The notes beneath the pieces were generated by a model. It was not told the origin of the DNA. It did not search any database and saw only the letters and a list, made by a program, of their open reading frames with translations. The translations under genes and the position numbers were made by a program. Shown here piece by piece: positions 16,882-25,888 of a stretch of DNA of 64,000 nt. Source of the stretch: Oxalobacteraceae bacterium OTU3CINTB1 (GTDB taxonomy: Bacteria > Pseudomonadota > Gammaproteobacteria > Burkholderiales > Burkholderiaceae_D); contig CP099652.1 of NCBI GenBank assembly GCA_024123955.1, positions 4,836,001 through 4,900,000 on the forward strand. Direction: 5' to 3'. Numbering within the stretch: position 1 is the first letter of the stretch; every line of letters starts with the position of its first letter.

Positions 16882-17726
16882 TGGCTGTTTTTCCACACAA
16901 TTTTCCACCCAATCTGCACGCCGATCCGGCGTGGCGCGGCCGGTTGATCGCCTGCGCGGCCGCCATCGTCGTCCTGTGGCCAATGCTGGTCGTCAGCGAA
17001 TTCAAGCCGTGGATCCTGTGGGACTGGCAAAGCCTGTCGGCCACGGGGCGCTTCCTGGCGGACTTCCTGGTGCCCGCGCACGGCGCCGAATTCCTGCAAA
17101 TGCTGCTGCGAGAAACCTGGCAGACCGTCGCCATCGCCACCGCCGGCTTGACCCTGGCGCTGCTGGGCGCCATCCCCGCCACCCTGATCATCAACGAAAA
17201 GCTGTCGGTTTCCGCGCTGGGCACCGGGCGCATGCGCCTTCCGGCAAGGCTGCTGCGCCAGGGCGTGCGCTGGCTGCTGGTGCTGTTGCGCAGCGTACCG
17301 GAACTGGTGTGGGCGCTGCTGTTCGTGCGCATCATCGGCCTCGGTCCGACCGCCGGCGTGCTGGCCATCGCCCTCACCTACTGCGGCATGCTGGGCAAGG
17401 TCTACGCCGAGATCCTGGAATCGTCCGACTCCCACGCCACCGATACCCTGATGGCCAACGGCAGCGGCAGACTGGGCGCGCTGTTGTACGGCGCGCTGCC
17501 GGAATCGGCGTCGGAACTGATGTCGTACACGGTCTACCGCTGGGAATGCGCGATACGCGGCTCGGTGGTGATGGGTTTTGTCGGCGCCGGCGGCCTCGGT
17601 CAGCGCATGGATGAGTCGATGAAAATGCTGGCCGGCGCCGAGGTCTCCTCGATGCTGCTGGTGTTCGTGGCGCTGGTGGCGCTGGCGGACCTGTTCTCCA
17701 AAATCCTGCGGAGGCGGCTCGGATGA
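16881..17726 (+). CDS. PhnE-like ABC transporter permease (first copy)
   Basis: A 281-residue integral membrane protein of the BPD permease family. It has about six helices, starting with LIACAAAIVVLWPMLVVSEF, and the cytoplasmic EAA-type loop (GSGRLGALLYGALPESASELMSYTVYRWE) leading to GFVGAGGLGQRM. The start ATG overlaps the stop of the ATPase gene, and the stop overlaps the next permease (ATGA). Two PhnE-type subunits would form a heterodimeric channel. Confidence 0.87.
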   Translation: MAVFPHNFPPNLHADPAWRGRLIACAAAIVVLWPMLVVSEFKPWILWDWQSLSATGRFLADFLVPAHGAEFLQMLLRETWQTVAIATAGLTLALLGAIPATLIINEKLSVSALGTGRMRLPARLLRQGVRWLLVLLRSVPELVWALLFVRIIGLGPTAGVLAIALTYCGMLGKVYAEILESSDSHATDTLMANGSGRLGALLYGALPESASELMSYTVYRWECAIRGSVVMGFVGAGGLGQRMDESMKMLAGAEVSSMLLVFVALVALADLFSKILRRRLG

Positions 17727-18529
17727 ACGACGTCAAACCGCATACCGGCATGCCCCAACCGCCGGCCCGCGACTGGACCGTGCTGGCGCTGATGGCGCTG
17801 GTATTGGTGCTGGTGGTGGCCAGCTTCGCCGCCCTGCCGCTGAAATGGCGCGAGTTCTTCACCGCCGACGCGGTCAACAGCGTGGTCGAACTGCTGGCAG
17901 GCTTCGCGCCGCCCAACCTGTCGGCGGGCTTCCTGACCAAGACCGCGTGGGCCACGATTGAAACCATGTCGATGTCGGCGCTGGGCACCTTGCTGGCGGT
18001 GGTCGCGGGGCTGGCGTTGTCGCTGCCGGCGTCGGGCCGCTTCGGCCGCGCCCCGCGCGCAACGGTGCGCGCCGCGCTCAACGTGCTGCGCTCGATCCCG
18101 GAACTGGTGTGGGCCTCGATCCTGCTGATCGCCGCCGGCCTGGGACCGTTCGCCGGCACGCTGGCGCTGGCCGCGCACACCGCCGGCGTGCTGGGACGCC
18201 TGTTCGCCGACTCGCTGGAAAACGCCGCCCCGCTGCCCGAGCAAAGCCTGCGCACCAACGGCGCCTCCGCCACCGGCGCCTTCCTTTACGCGACACTGCC
18301 GCAAACGCTGCCGCAAATGCTGTCCTATACCTTGTACCGCTGGGAGAACAATATCCGCGCCGCCGCCATCCTCGGCGTGGTGGGCGCCGGCGGTTTGGGG
18401 CAGATGCTCAAATATCACCTGTCGCTGTTCCAGATGCAGAAGGCCGCCACCGTCATCATCGCCATGCTGCTACTGGTCGCGCTGGTCGACGCCATCAGCT
18501 TCGCGATGCGCCGCGCGCTCACGCGCTAA
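17723..18529 (+). CDS. PhnE-like ABC transporter permease (second copy)
   Basis: A 268-residue permease paralogous to the preceding gene. It has a similar helix pattern (WTVLALMALVLVLVVASFAAL at about 16-36) and an EAA loop TNGASATGAFLYATLPQTLPQMLSYTLYRWE followed by GVVGAGGLGQML. It overlaps the first permease by four bases and is followed after 35 bases by a second ATPase gene. Confidence 0.87.
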   Translation: MNDVKPHTGMPQPPARDWTVLALMALVLVLVVASFAALPLKWREFFTADAVNSVVELLAGFAPPNLSAGFLTKTAWATIETMSMSALGTLLAVVAGLALSLPASGRFGRAPRATVRAALNVLRSIPELVWASILLIAAGLGPFAGTLALAAHTAGVLGRLFADSLENAAPLPEQSLRTNGASATGAFLYATLPQTLPQMLSYTLYRWENNIRAAAILGVVGAGGLGQMLKYHLSLFQMQKAATVIIAMLLLVALVDAISFAMRRALTR

Positions 18530-18564
18530 TCCGCCAATCCGCTTCTTACAGGAGCCCCGTCCCC

Positions 18565-19260
18565 ATGCTCGAACTGCGCAACCTGTCCAAATCCTATGCC
18601 GGCGGCCGTCCGGTGCTGTCCAACCTCTCGTGGACCTTCAAGGCGGGCGAATTCGTCTCCATCATGGGCGACTCCGGCGTCGGCAAATCGACGCTGCTCA
18701 ACCTGATCGCCGGCCTCGATACGCCGGATGTCGACCCGAACGCCGCGCCGGGCGACTCGCCCATCATCGTCGACGGCGTGCCGATGTCGGGGCTCGACGA
18801 CGACGCCGCCACCAAATTGCGCCGCGCGCGCATGGGTTTCATCTTCCAGGCCTTCCACGTGCTGCCGCATCTGACCCTGCTGCAAAACGTCACGCTGCCG
18901 CTGCTGCTCAACGGCCTTCCGACCGCGCGCGCGGCGGAGATGCTCGACGCCGTCGGCCTGGGCGGGCGCGGCGACGATTTTCCGCACCAGCTCTCCGGCG
19001 GCGAAATGCAGCGGGTGGCGATCGCCCGCGCGCTGGTGCATCGTCCGGCCCTGGTGCTGGCCGACGAGCCGACCGGCAACCTCGATCCGGACACCGCCCA
19101 CAGCATCCTCACCTTGTTACGGCGCGAAATCAAATCGACCGGCGCGTGCGCCATTATGGTGACCCATTCCCGAATTGCGGCCGAGATGACAGACAAAATC
19201 CTACAACTATCGAAAAGCTGCATACAAGAAACAACAAACGTCAACCCGTTTAAGCAATAA
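18565..19260 (+). CDS. ABC transporter ATP-binding protein (LolD/MacB-like)
   Basis: A 231-residue ATPase: Walker A GDSGVGKSTLLN (about 35-46), Q-loop in GFIFQAFHVLPHLTLLQNV, signature LSGGEMQRVAIARALV, and Walker B LVLADEPTGNLDPDT. These features (DEPTGNLD, LPHLT) mark the LolD/MacB family, which serves exporter-like permeases, not PhnC. No LolC/MacB-type permease is adjacent. The C-terminus (LSKSCIQETTNVNPFKQ) is atypical and drops in GC. CAGGAG precedes the ATG. It is last in the PhnD-type operon; its partner is uncertain. Confidence 0.82.
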   Translation: MLELRNLSKSYAGGRPVLSNLSWTFKAGEFVSIMGDSGVGKSTLLNLIAGLDTPDVDPNAAPGDSPIIVDGVPMSGLDDDAATKLRRARMGFIFQAFHVLPHLTLLQNVTLPLLLNGLPTARAAEMLDAVGLGGRGDDFPHQLSGGEMQRVAIARALVHRPALVLADEPTGNLDPDTAHSILTLLRREIKSTGACAIMVTHSRIAAEMTDKILQLSKSCIQETTNVNPFKQ

Positions 19261-19439
19261 ACAAGATAATTCATTTGTTAAAGCCAGCAATTTTCCCCGC
19301 AAAGTAGTATTATTTAAATTAACTTGCATGGTTATCAAGAATGTTGAGTCGCGCACCACATTCGAGTCAAGAATATGTGGGCGCTAGCCTTGCTGGGAAA
19401 CGTCTTTTTTGACACGTTTGAGCAAAGGAGGAGCAAATC

Positions 19440-19727
19440 ATGAACGTACGGCAAAAAAAGCTGGAACTGATCGAGGCCATGAATCGTGCTCGGGCACTGG
19501 AACCATCCAGCTTCGTCCCGAACAAGTTGCTTGATACCTTGATCGAAAAAATGAACTTAAAAAACGACGCGGAATTGTGCCGAGTTTTAGAAGTGCAACC
19601 TCCCATCATCAGCAAAATCCGACACCGCAAGTTGGCAGTTGGAGCCACGATTTTGCTGCGTATGCATGAAAAGTCAGAGATCAGCATACGGGAATTGAAA
19701 GATCTGTCGACCGCTTCAATGCACTGA
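19440..19727 (+). CDS. small conserved hypothetical protein, HTH-like
   Basis: A 95-residue protein with a strong ribosome site (AAAGGAGGAGCAAATC). The centre, LIEKMNLKNDAELCRVLEVQPPIISKIRHRKLAVGATILLRMHE, has the helix-turn-helix shape of Cro/XRE-like domains (a recognition helix near PPIISKIRHRK). It is flanked by lower-GC DNA on both sides (19261-19439 is AT-rich with no clear gene). Function is not recognised; DNA binding is an inference. Confidence 0.6.
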   Translation: MNVRQKKLELIEAMNRARALEPSSFVPNKLLDTLIEKMNLKNDAELCRVLEVQPPIISKIRHRKLAVGATILLRMHEKSEISIRELKDLSTASMH

Positions 19728-19753
19728 GCAGCTCAGCTGATCTTGCCATGCCA

Positions 19754-19778
19754 GGCGCCGGTATGCGGTAACGGCGCC
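19754..19778. terminator. GC hairpin after the HTH-like gene
   Basis: GGCGCCG (19754-19760) pairs perfectly with CGGCGCC (19772-19778) around an 11-base loop. It lies between the HTH-like gene and the convergent TPR protein gene. There is no T run, so it is a probable but weak terminator. Confidence 0.4.
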
Positions 19779-19869
19779 CCCTTAATGCACCAACGCGTCA
19801 GCCCAAACCCCGCTGAACGCAGCATTAAATCCCCCTCGGCTTCACCCTGCTCCATCCCCCACCAATCAA

Positions 19870-21213
19870 TCAGAAAAATTCAGGATGCCGCTTGAGCAGC
19901 TGCGCCTCGAAGTCGTTGACGACCGTGAAATTCGGCACCTTTGGCGCGATGGCGCGGCCAATGTCCCAGCTGCGCCAGGCGCGCGGGCTATCGCCGGTCA
20001 ACAGCAGCAAATCCCCCAGATCCTTGTACGCGCCACCCAGCACCGGGTTGGCCTCCAACACTTCGCCGAACAGCTCCAGGCTTTCCTTGCGCTGACCGAG
20101 CCGCAGGCGGTTGTTCGCCTCCAGCAGTTGGAGGACATAGGCTTTGCGCGGCGCCTGCTTGCGCAGCTCCGCCAGCGTCTTGACCGCGCCCTCGTATTCC
20201 TCCTTGCTTTTCGGGCTGACGGAAGCGAGCATCAGCCCCACCGCCGGGTCTTCGCGCATTTTTTCCAGCTGCGCCGGCGTGAACGGCAGCATCGGCTCGC
20301 CCGTGGCCAGCACGCACTCGGTGCGGCCCAGCATCGTGTCGAGCAGCTGGTCGTCGCGGTAGTCGGCAGCCGTGTCGCAGGGATGGGCCGCACGCAGGGC
20401 CGCCAGCCGCTCCGGCGTCAGCGCCGCCATCCGGTCGAGCATCCGATCCAGCTCACCCGCGAGTTCACCCGACTGCGCCGCGCGTGGCGCGTAGCCTTTC
20501 AAGTCGTAGGCCGGCGGCCGCGCGCCCTTCACTTCCGCGACGCTGATGCTGATGGTGCGCACGCCCACGCCGGTGTTGACGGTGAACGTCAACTGCCCTG
20601 GAATGACGCCATCCCTGGCCAGCCTGGCCAGCAGCTGCGGATGCCCCGCCTGCGTATAGCGCAGGAACTGCGCGAAGCGCGCCGCGTCCGAAGCGCTTAC
20701 CTTGGCGCCGGCCTTGCTCCACGCGGCCAGCTTGCGGCCCTCGCTGGAAAACTCCAGCGTGCCGTCGCCGGCGCTTTCGTCGATCTTGACCGCCTCGCCG
20801 TCGGCCACCGACAGCTCCTGCTCGCGGTCCACCTGGCGGCTCAGAGGCGTATCGATCTTCGCCTTGGCCAGCATGGCGTTGATGTTCTCGCGGTTCTTCA
20901 GCTCCATCGTGCGGAAGCCGGCGATGCTGTAAAGTGAATAATCGACGTAGACCTTGTTGACGGTATCGAGCACGTAGTAGCGCCGAGTCTTGAAGTCGTA
21001 AATCAATTCGACCTTGGGCATCTTCACGGCGGTGTAGTCGTCGGACAGCGTCACGTCCATCACCTGGCGCGTATCGGCCGGCGGGTTGGTCACGCCTTTG
21101 ACGGATTCGGTGTGCACCGAGGAGGTGACCTGCAGCGTGACGGCGGCGAAAGCGGAGTGGCTGGCCGCCAGCGCGGCGCAAAGTGACAGAAGGCGGAGCG
21201 GGTGTCGGGCCAT
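19870..21213 (-). CDS. secreted hypothetical protein with C-terminal TPR-like region
   Basis: A 447-residue protein beginning MARHPLRLLSLCAALAASHSAFA, a typical signal peptide. The N-terminal half is rich in beta strands (VTLQVTSSVHTESVKGV...VELIYDFKTRRYYVLDTVNKVY). The C-terminal 130 residues are helical with tetratricopeptide-like units (ELFGEVLEANPVLGGAYKDLGDLLLLTGDSPRAWRSWDIGRAI). The same frame stays open far upstream, but that part is antisense to the next gene and is not coding. An alternative ATG lies eight codons earlier. No enzyme motif seen; probably periplasmic or exported. Divergent from the DUF1800 gene. Confidence 0.65.
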   Translation of the reverse strand: MARHPLRLLSLCAALAASHSAFAAVTLQVTSSVHTESVKGVTNPPADTRQVMDVTLSDDYTAVKMPKVELIYDFKTRRYYVLDTVNKVYVDYSLYSIAGFRTMELKNRENINAMLAKAKIDTPLSRQVDREQELSVADGEAVKIDESAGDGTLEFSSEGRKLAAWSKAGAKVSASDAARFAQFLRYTQAGHPQLLARLARDGVIPGQLTFTVNTGVGVRTISISVAEVKGARPPAYDLKGYAPRAAQSGELAGELDRMLDRMAALTPERLAALRAAHPCDTAADYRDDQLLDTMLGRTECVLATGEPMLPFTPAQLEKMREDPAVGLMLASVSPKSKEEYEGAVKTLAELRKQAPRKAYVLQLLEANNRLRLGQRKESLELFGEVLEANPVLGGAYKDLGDLLLLTGDSPRAWRSWDIGRAIAPKVPNFTVVNDFEAQLLKRHPEFF

Positions 21214-21336
21214 GGGGTTCTCTATCGCCTTGTTCATTAATGATTGAGGAGGCGCCGCGCGCCACGGTAACATGTTGTAGCACACGATACATGGCAAATA
21301 TAGCAGTTCGCCGGGATTGGCGTACTCTACAGCCTT

Positions 21337-22893
21337 ATGACGCTCACCATGCCCACACCGTCCATGCGAATCAGATACCTGGCTGCCTGCGCCGCGCTCC
21401 TCATCCTCGGCGGCTGCGCAACGCCCCTCCAAGCCCCCGCCACCTCCGCGGTCAAGCCGGATCAACTGGCCGGCGCCTTGAACCGCGTGAGCTGGGGCGT
21501 CAACCAGAGCACCTGGCGGCAGGCCGAAAAACTCGGCTACGACACCTGGCTCGATCGGCAGCTGCATCCGTCGCCAGCCGCGCTGCCTCAGGCCGCGCAG
21601 GCCCAGATCGACGCCATGACGATCACTCAAAAGCCGCTGCCGCAGCTGATCCAGGAGCTGGACCAGCAACGCAAGGATATCGAAAAAATCACCGTCGACG
21701 ACGACAAGAAGTCGGCCCAGCAGGCTTACCAGCAGGAGTTGAACCGCGTCGCCAAGGAAGCGGCGGCGCGCTCGCTGCTGCGCAACCTGTACTCGCCCAA
21801 CCAGTTGCAGGAGCAGATGACGTGGTTCTGGATGAACCACTTCAGCGTCCACCAAGGGAAAAGCAACCTGCGCGTGCTGGTCGGCGACTACGAGGACAAG
21901 GCGGTGCGCCCGCACGCGCTGGGCAAGTTCCGCGACCTGCTGGCCGCCACCTTGCGCCATCCGGCCATGATCCGCTACCTGGACAACGAACAAAACGCCG
22001 CCAACCGCATCAACGAGAACTACGCGCGCGAGTTGATGGAGTTGCACACCCTGGGCGTGGACGGCGGCTACAGCCAGCGCGACGTGCAGGAACTGGCACG
22101 CATCCTCACCGGCGTCGGCGTCAACCTGGGCAGCGCCGAACCGAAAGTGAAGAAGGAGCTCCAGGCGCAATACGTGCGCCAAGGCCTGTTCGAATTCAAT
22201 CCCAACCGCCACGATTACGGCGACAAGGAATTCCTGGGCCGGACCGTCAAGGGCCGCGGCCTGGCGGAGGTCGACGAGGCGATCGAGCGCCTGAGCCGCC
22301 ACCCGGCCACGGCGCGCTTCATCAGCCGCAAGCTGGCGGTGTACTTCGTCGCCGACGAACCGTCGCCGGCGCTGGTCGAACGCATGGCCGCGACCTTCGC
22401 CTCCAGCGACGGCGACATCGCGGCGGTGCTGCGCACCATGTTCACTTCCGACGAATTCGCACAATCGCTGGGCCGCAAATTCAAGGACCCGGTGCACTAC
22501 GTGGTCTCCGCCGTGCGCCTGACCTACGACGACAAGGTGATCCTCAACACCGGCCCGATGCTGTCGTGGCTCAACCGGATGGCCGAACCGCTGTACGGAC
22601 GCCAGACGCCGGACGGCTATCCGCTCACCGAATCCGGCTGGGCCAGTCCGGGCCAGATGACGACCCGCTTCGAAATCGCCAAGGCCATCGGTTCCGGCAA
22701 CGCGGGCCTGTTCAAGACCGACGGCCCGCAGCCGACCGAGCGCCCCGCCTTCCCGCAACTGGCCAACGCGCTGTACTACCAAACGCTGCAAAAAACGCTG
22801 GGCCAGCCCACGCGCCAGGTGCTGGAACAGGCCACGTCGCCGCAGGAATGGAACACCTTCCTGCTGTCGTCGCCGGAGTTGATGCACCGTTGA
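21337..22893 (+). CDS. DUF1800 family lipoprotein
   Basis: A 518-residue DUF1800 protein, a large exported family of unknown biochemical function that nearly always travels with a DUF1501 gene, as here (20-base gap). The N-terminus carries a lipoprotein signal (YLAACAALLILGGCATP, lipobox L-G-G-C). Family motifs include LNRVSWGV, EQMTWFWMNHFSVH, NENYARELMELHTLGVDGGYSQRDVQELARILTG and SRKLAVYFVADEP. The start may instead be the ATG at 21364 directly before the signal (MRIRYLAAC); neither has a clear ribosome site. Confidence 0.85.
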   Translation: MTLTMPTPSMRIRYLAACAALLILGGCATPLQAPATSAVKPDQLAGALNRVSWGVNQSTWRQAEKLGYDTWLDRQLHPSPAALPQAAQAQIDAMTITQKPLPQLIQELDQQRKDIEKITVDDDKKSAQQAYQQELNRVAKEAAARSLLRNLYSPNQLQEQMTWFWMNHFSVHQGKSNLRVLVGDYEDKAVRPHALGKFRDLLAATLRHPAMIRYLDNEQNAANRINENYARELMELHTLGVDGGYSQRDVQELARILTGVGVNLGSAEPKVKKELQAQYVRQGLFEFNPNRHDYGDKEFLGRTVKGRGLAEVDEAIERLSRHPATARFISRKLAVYFVADEPSPALVERMAATFASSDGDIAAVLRTMFTSDEFAQSLGRKFKDPVHYVVSAVRLTYDDKVILNTGPMLSWLNRMAEPLYGRQTPDGYPLTESGWASPGQMTTRFEIAKAIGSGNAGLFKTDGPQPTERPAFPQLANALYYQTLQKTLGQPTRQVLEQATSPQEWNTFLLSSPELMHR

Positions 22894-22913
22894 TGTAGAC
22901 GAGGAGACGCCCG

Positions 22914-24101
22914 ATGAAACGCCGCACCCTGCTCCACTCCCTGGCCGCGCTGCCCATCGCCACGATGGCCGGCAAGCTGTGGGCCGCGCCGGCCAGCAAA
23001 ACGCGGCTGCTGTTCGTGTTCATGCGCGGCGGCTACGACGCCACCAACCTGCTGGTGCCGATCTCCAGCCAGTTCTATTACAAGGCGCGGCCCAACATCG
23101 CGGTGCCGAAACCGGGCGACGACCCCAATGCGGCGCTGCCGATCAATGCCGACTGGGGCCTGCACCCGGCCCTGCGCGAGACCATCTACCCGTTGTTCAC
23201 CATCGGCCAGGTGGCGTTCGTGCCGTTCGCCGGCACCGAGGATATCTCGCGCAGCCATTTCGAAACCCAGGACAGCATAGAACTGGGCCAGGCGCTGGAC
23301 GGCACGCGCGACTACCGCTCCGGCTTCCTGAACCGGCTGGCGACGACCCTGAACACCGATCGTGCCAGTGCGATCTCCTTCACCGACCAGCTGCCGCTGA
23401 TCATGCAGGGCGGCGCGCAATTGCCCAATATGGCGCTGCGCTCGATCGGCAAGCCGGGGGTCGACGCGCGCCAGGCGAAGCTGATCGCCTCGATGTACGG
23501 CGACACCGCGCTGGCGCGGCAGGTGCGCGACGGCTTCGTGGTGCGCGAGGATGTGATGAAGGAGATGATCGGCGAGATGGACGCTGCCAACCGCAACGCC
23601 ATCACCGCCAAGGGTTTCGAGCTGGAGGCGCGCCGCATCGCCAAGTTGATGAAGGATAAATACAACATCGGCTTTGTCGATGTCGGCGGTTGGGATACCC
23701 ACGTCGGCCAGGGCGGCGCCAGCGGCTACCTGGCCGGCCGCTTCGAGGAGCTGGGACGCGGCCTGGCCGCCTACGCGAAGGAAATGGGGCCGGACTGGAA
23801 GGACACGGTGGTGGTGGTGGTCAGCGAATTCGGCCGCACCTTCCGCGAGAACGGCAACCGTGGCACCGACCATGGACACGGCAGCGTCTACTGGGTGCTG
23901 GGTGGCGGCGTCGCCGGCGGCCGGGTGCGCGGCGAGCAGATACGGCTGGAGCAGAACACGCTGTTCCAGAACCGCGACTACCCGGTGCTCAACGAATACC
24001 GCGCCATGTTCGGCGGCCTGTTCGCGCGCATGTATGGCCTCGACGCGGGACAGGTGGAGCGCATTTTCGGCGCCAAGGGACAGGACCTAGGGTTGATCTG
24101 A
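22914..24101 (+). CDS. DUF1501 family protein
   Basis: A 395-residue DUF1501 protein, related to the alkaline phosphatase/sulfatase fold and paired with DUF1800. It begins MKRRTLLHSLAALPIATMAGKLWAAP, a short export signal with twin basic residues. Conserved blocks are FVFMRGGYDATNLLVP, DVGGWDTHVGQG and VVVVSEFGRTFRENGNRGTDHGHGSVYWVLGG, the last two resembling metal-site segments. A ribosome site GAGGAGACGCCCG precedes the ATG. The last 15 bases overlap the convergent GGDEF-EAL gene. Confidence 0.87.
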   Translation: MKRRTLLHSLAALPIATMAGKLWAAPASKTRLLFVFMRGGYDATNLLVPISSQFYYKARPNIAVPKPGDDPNAALPINADWGLHPALRETIYPLFTIGQVAFVPFAGTEDISRSHFETQDSIELGQALDGTRDYRSGFLNRLATTLNTDRASAISFTDQLPLIMQGGAQLPNMALRSIGKPGVDARQAKLIASMYGDTALARQVRDGFVVREDVMKEMIGEMDAANRNAITAKGFELEARRIAKLMKDKYNIGFVDVGGWDTHVGQGGASGYLAGRFEELGRGLAAYAKEMGPDWKDTVVVVVSEFGRTFRENGNRGTDHGHGSVYWVLGGGVAGGRVRGEQIRLEQNTLFQNRDYPVLNEYRAMFGGLFARMYGLDAGQVERIFGAKGQDLGLI

Positions 24102-25823
24102 AGCGTCGCCGGCTTGCGCGCGTAGCCACTCGGTGGCTTCGCCCGCCGACAGCGCCGGCGAATACAAATGCCCCTGGAACGCGCTGCAACCCAGCTGACA
24201 GAGAAACTCGGCCTGCTCCGTGCTCTCCACGCCTTCGGCGATCACCCGCAAACGCAGGTTCTGCGCCAACTGGATGACGGTGCTTGCCACCGCGTTGGCG
24301 TCGGCGTTTTCCGGCACGCCGTGTAAAAAGCTCTTATCGAGCTTGATGGTTGTCACCGGCAGGATGCGCAGATAACTCAGCGACGAATAACCGGTGCCGA
24401 AATCGTCGAGCGACAGCGGAAAGCCGCGCTCGCGCAAACGGAAAATAATATTGCTGCCGCTGCGTTCGAGTTCGATCGCATCGCGCTCGGTCAGTTCGAT
24501 TTCGAGATCCTGCGGCGCCAGCGAGGATTCGGCCAGCACCACGTCCAGATGCTGTTGATAATCGGGGTCGCGCAGCTCCTCCGCGCAGGTGTTGACGCAC
24601 ACGCGCAACTGCGACAATCCCGCATCGCGCCATTGCCGCAGCTGGGCGCAGGCTTGGCGCAGCACCCACGCGCCCAGGTCCGGCAGCAGGCCGATCTCCT
24701 GCGCCAGCCCGATCACATAATCGACCGAGTGTTGCGACAACTGGCCCGGCAGGCGCAATAGCGCTTCCATCGCCACGGTGCGGCCGCTGACCGCATCGAC
24801 GATGGGCTGGTAGGCTAGCCAGAACAGCTTGCCGCTGACGACGCGTTTGAGCTCGCTGTGATCGGCGTTTTTACGGTGCGCAATCTCGTCGAGCTCCTGC
24901 GTGTAGTAATGGTAGCAATTGCGTCCATCGTTCTTGGCGTGGTACATGGCCAGGTCGGCCTTCTTGAGCAGATGGTCCGGCGTGGTGGCGTCGAACGGAC
25001 AGACCGCGATGCCGATGCTGGCACTGATGCGGATGTCGCGCTCGTCGATCAGGAACGGCTGCCGCAGCGACGCGAGCAGCTTCTCCGCCAAGGCGCCGCC
25101 GGCGGCCGGCGACGGCGCGTGCAGCTGCAGCATGGCAAACTCGTCGCCACCGATGCGCGCGATGAAATCGCTCTCGCGGCTGATGGCGCGGATGCGCTGC
25201 GCCACCTGTTGCAGCAGCTGGTCGCCGGCCTGGTGGCCCATCAGGTCGTTGACTTCCTTGAACTGGTCGAGATCGATCATCAGCAACAGCAGCAACTGGC
25301 CGGTGCGCCCGGCCAGCGCCACCATCTCGGCACGGTGGGCGTCGAAGGCGGCGCGGTTGGCCAGGCCGGTCAGCACGTCGATCGACGCCAGCCGGTGGAT
25401 CTCGTCCTGCGCCAGCTTGCGGTCGGTCACGTCGCGCAGGATCTTGAGGAAGCCGATGGGCTGGCCGGGGTCCGCGGCGTTCGGGATCGGCGTCAGGATG
25501 CCATCGGCCCAGAACTGCGAGCGGTCCTTGCGCACATGCCAGCGGTAATCGGTGGCGCGGGCGCACTCGGCCGCCGTGCGCCGCTCGAACTGCGGCTGGC
25601 CGTGAGCGAGATCCTCGCTGGTATAGATGGCGTCGATGCTCTTGCCGATGATCTCCTCGGCGGTAAAGCCGAAGATCAGCTGGGCGCCGATATTCCAGCT
25701 GGTGACCAGCCCGCGCGGGTCGACCGTGAAAATCGCGAAGTCGCGCACGTTCAGATAAATCTGCCGCAGCAGAATATCGGGCGCAAGGTCGGGCGCCAGC
25801 ACGGCGGTCAATGGAGGATTCAT
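24087..25823 (-). CDS. PAS-GGDEF-EAL cyclic-di-GMP signalling protein
   Basis: About 578 residues: PAS domain (about 25-140, NVRDFAIFTVDPRGLVTSWNIGAQLIFGFTAEEIIG) with PAC segment, GGDEF domain (about 145-305, active motif RIGGDEF intact), and EAL domain (about 325-570) with EALLR, DDFGTGYSS and KLDKSF catalytic/metal motifs present. Both cyclase and phosphodiesterase activities are therefore possible. There is no membrane segment, so it is a cytoplasmic sensor. A GTG three codons upstream is an alternative start. Confidence 0.92.
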   Translation of the reverse strand: MNPPLTAVLAPDLAPDILLRQIYLNVRDFAIFTVDPRGLVTSWNIGAQLIFGFTAEEIIGKSIDAIYTSEDLAHGQPQFERRTAAECARATDYRWHVRKDRSQFWADGILTPIPNAADPGQPIGFLKILRDVTDRKLAQDEIHRLASIDVLTGLANRAAFDAHRAEMVALAGRTGQLLLLLMIDLDQFKEVNDLMGHQAGDQLLQQVAQRIRAISRESDFIARIGGDEFAMLQLHAPSPAAGGALAEKLLASLRQPFLIDERDIRISASIGIAVCPFDATTPDHLLKKADLAMYHAKNDGRNCYHYYTQELDEIAHRKNADHSELKRVVSGKLFWLAYQPIVDAVSGRTVAMEALLRLPGQLSQHSVDYVIGLAQEIGLLPDLGAWVLRQACAQLRQWRDAGLSQLRVCVNTCAEELRDPDYQQHLDVVLAESSLAPQDLEIELTERDAIELERSGSNIIFRLRERGFPLSLDDFGTGYSSLSYLRILPVTTIKLDKSFLHGVPENADANAVASTVIQLAQNLRLRVIAEGVESTEQAEFLCQLGCSAFQGHLYSPALSAGEATEWLRAQAGDASDQP

Positions 25824-25888
25824 GGCGTGCACCCGTCAAAACAAGTTTGACAGGCTCCCGGCGATTCGGTTCGCCGTCGCCGCCATCA

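Noticed and set aside
21214..22887. Upstream extension of the secreted TPR protein frame on the minus strand (would give about 1000 residues).
   Set aside because: It lies antisense to the DUF1800 gene, lacks family features and starts before the signal peptide of the real protein.
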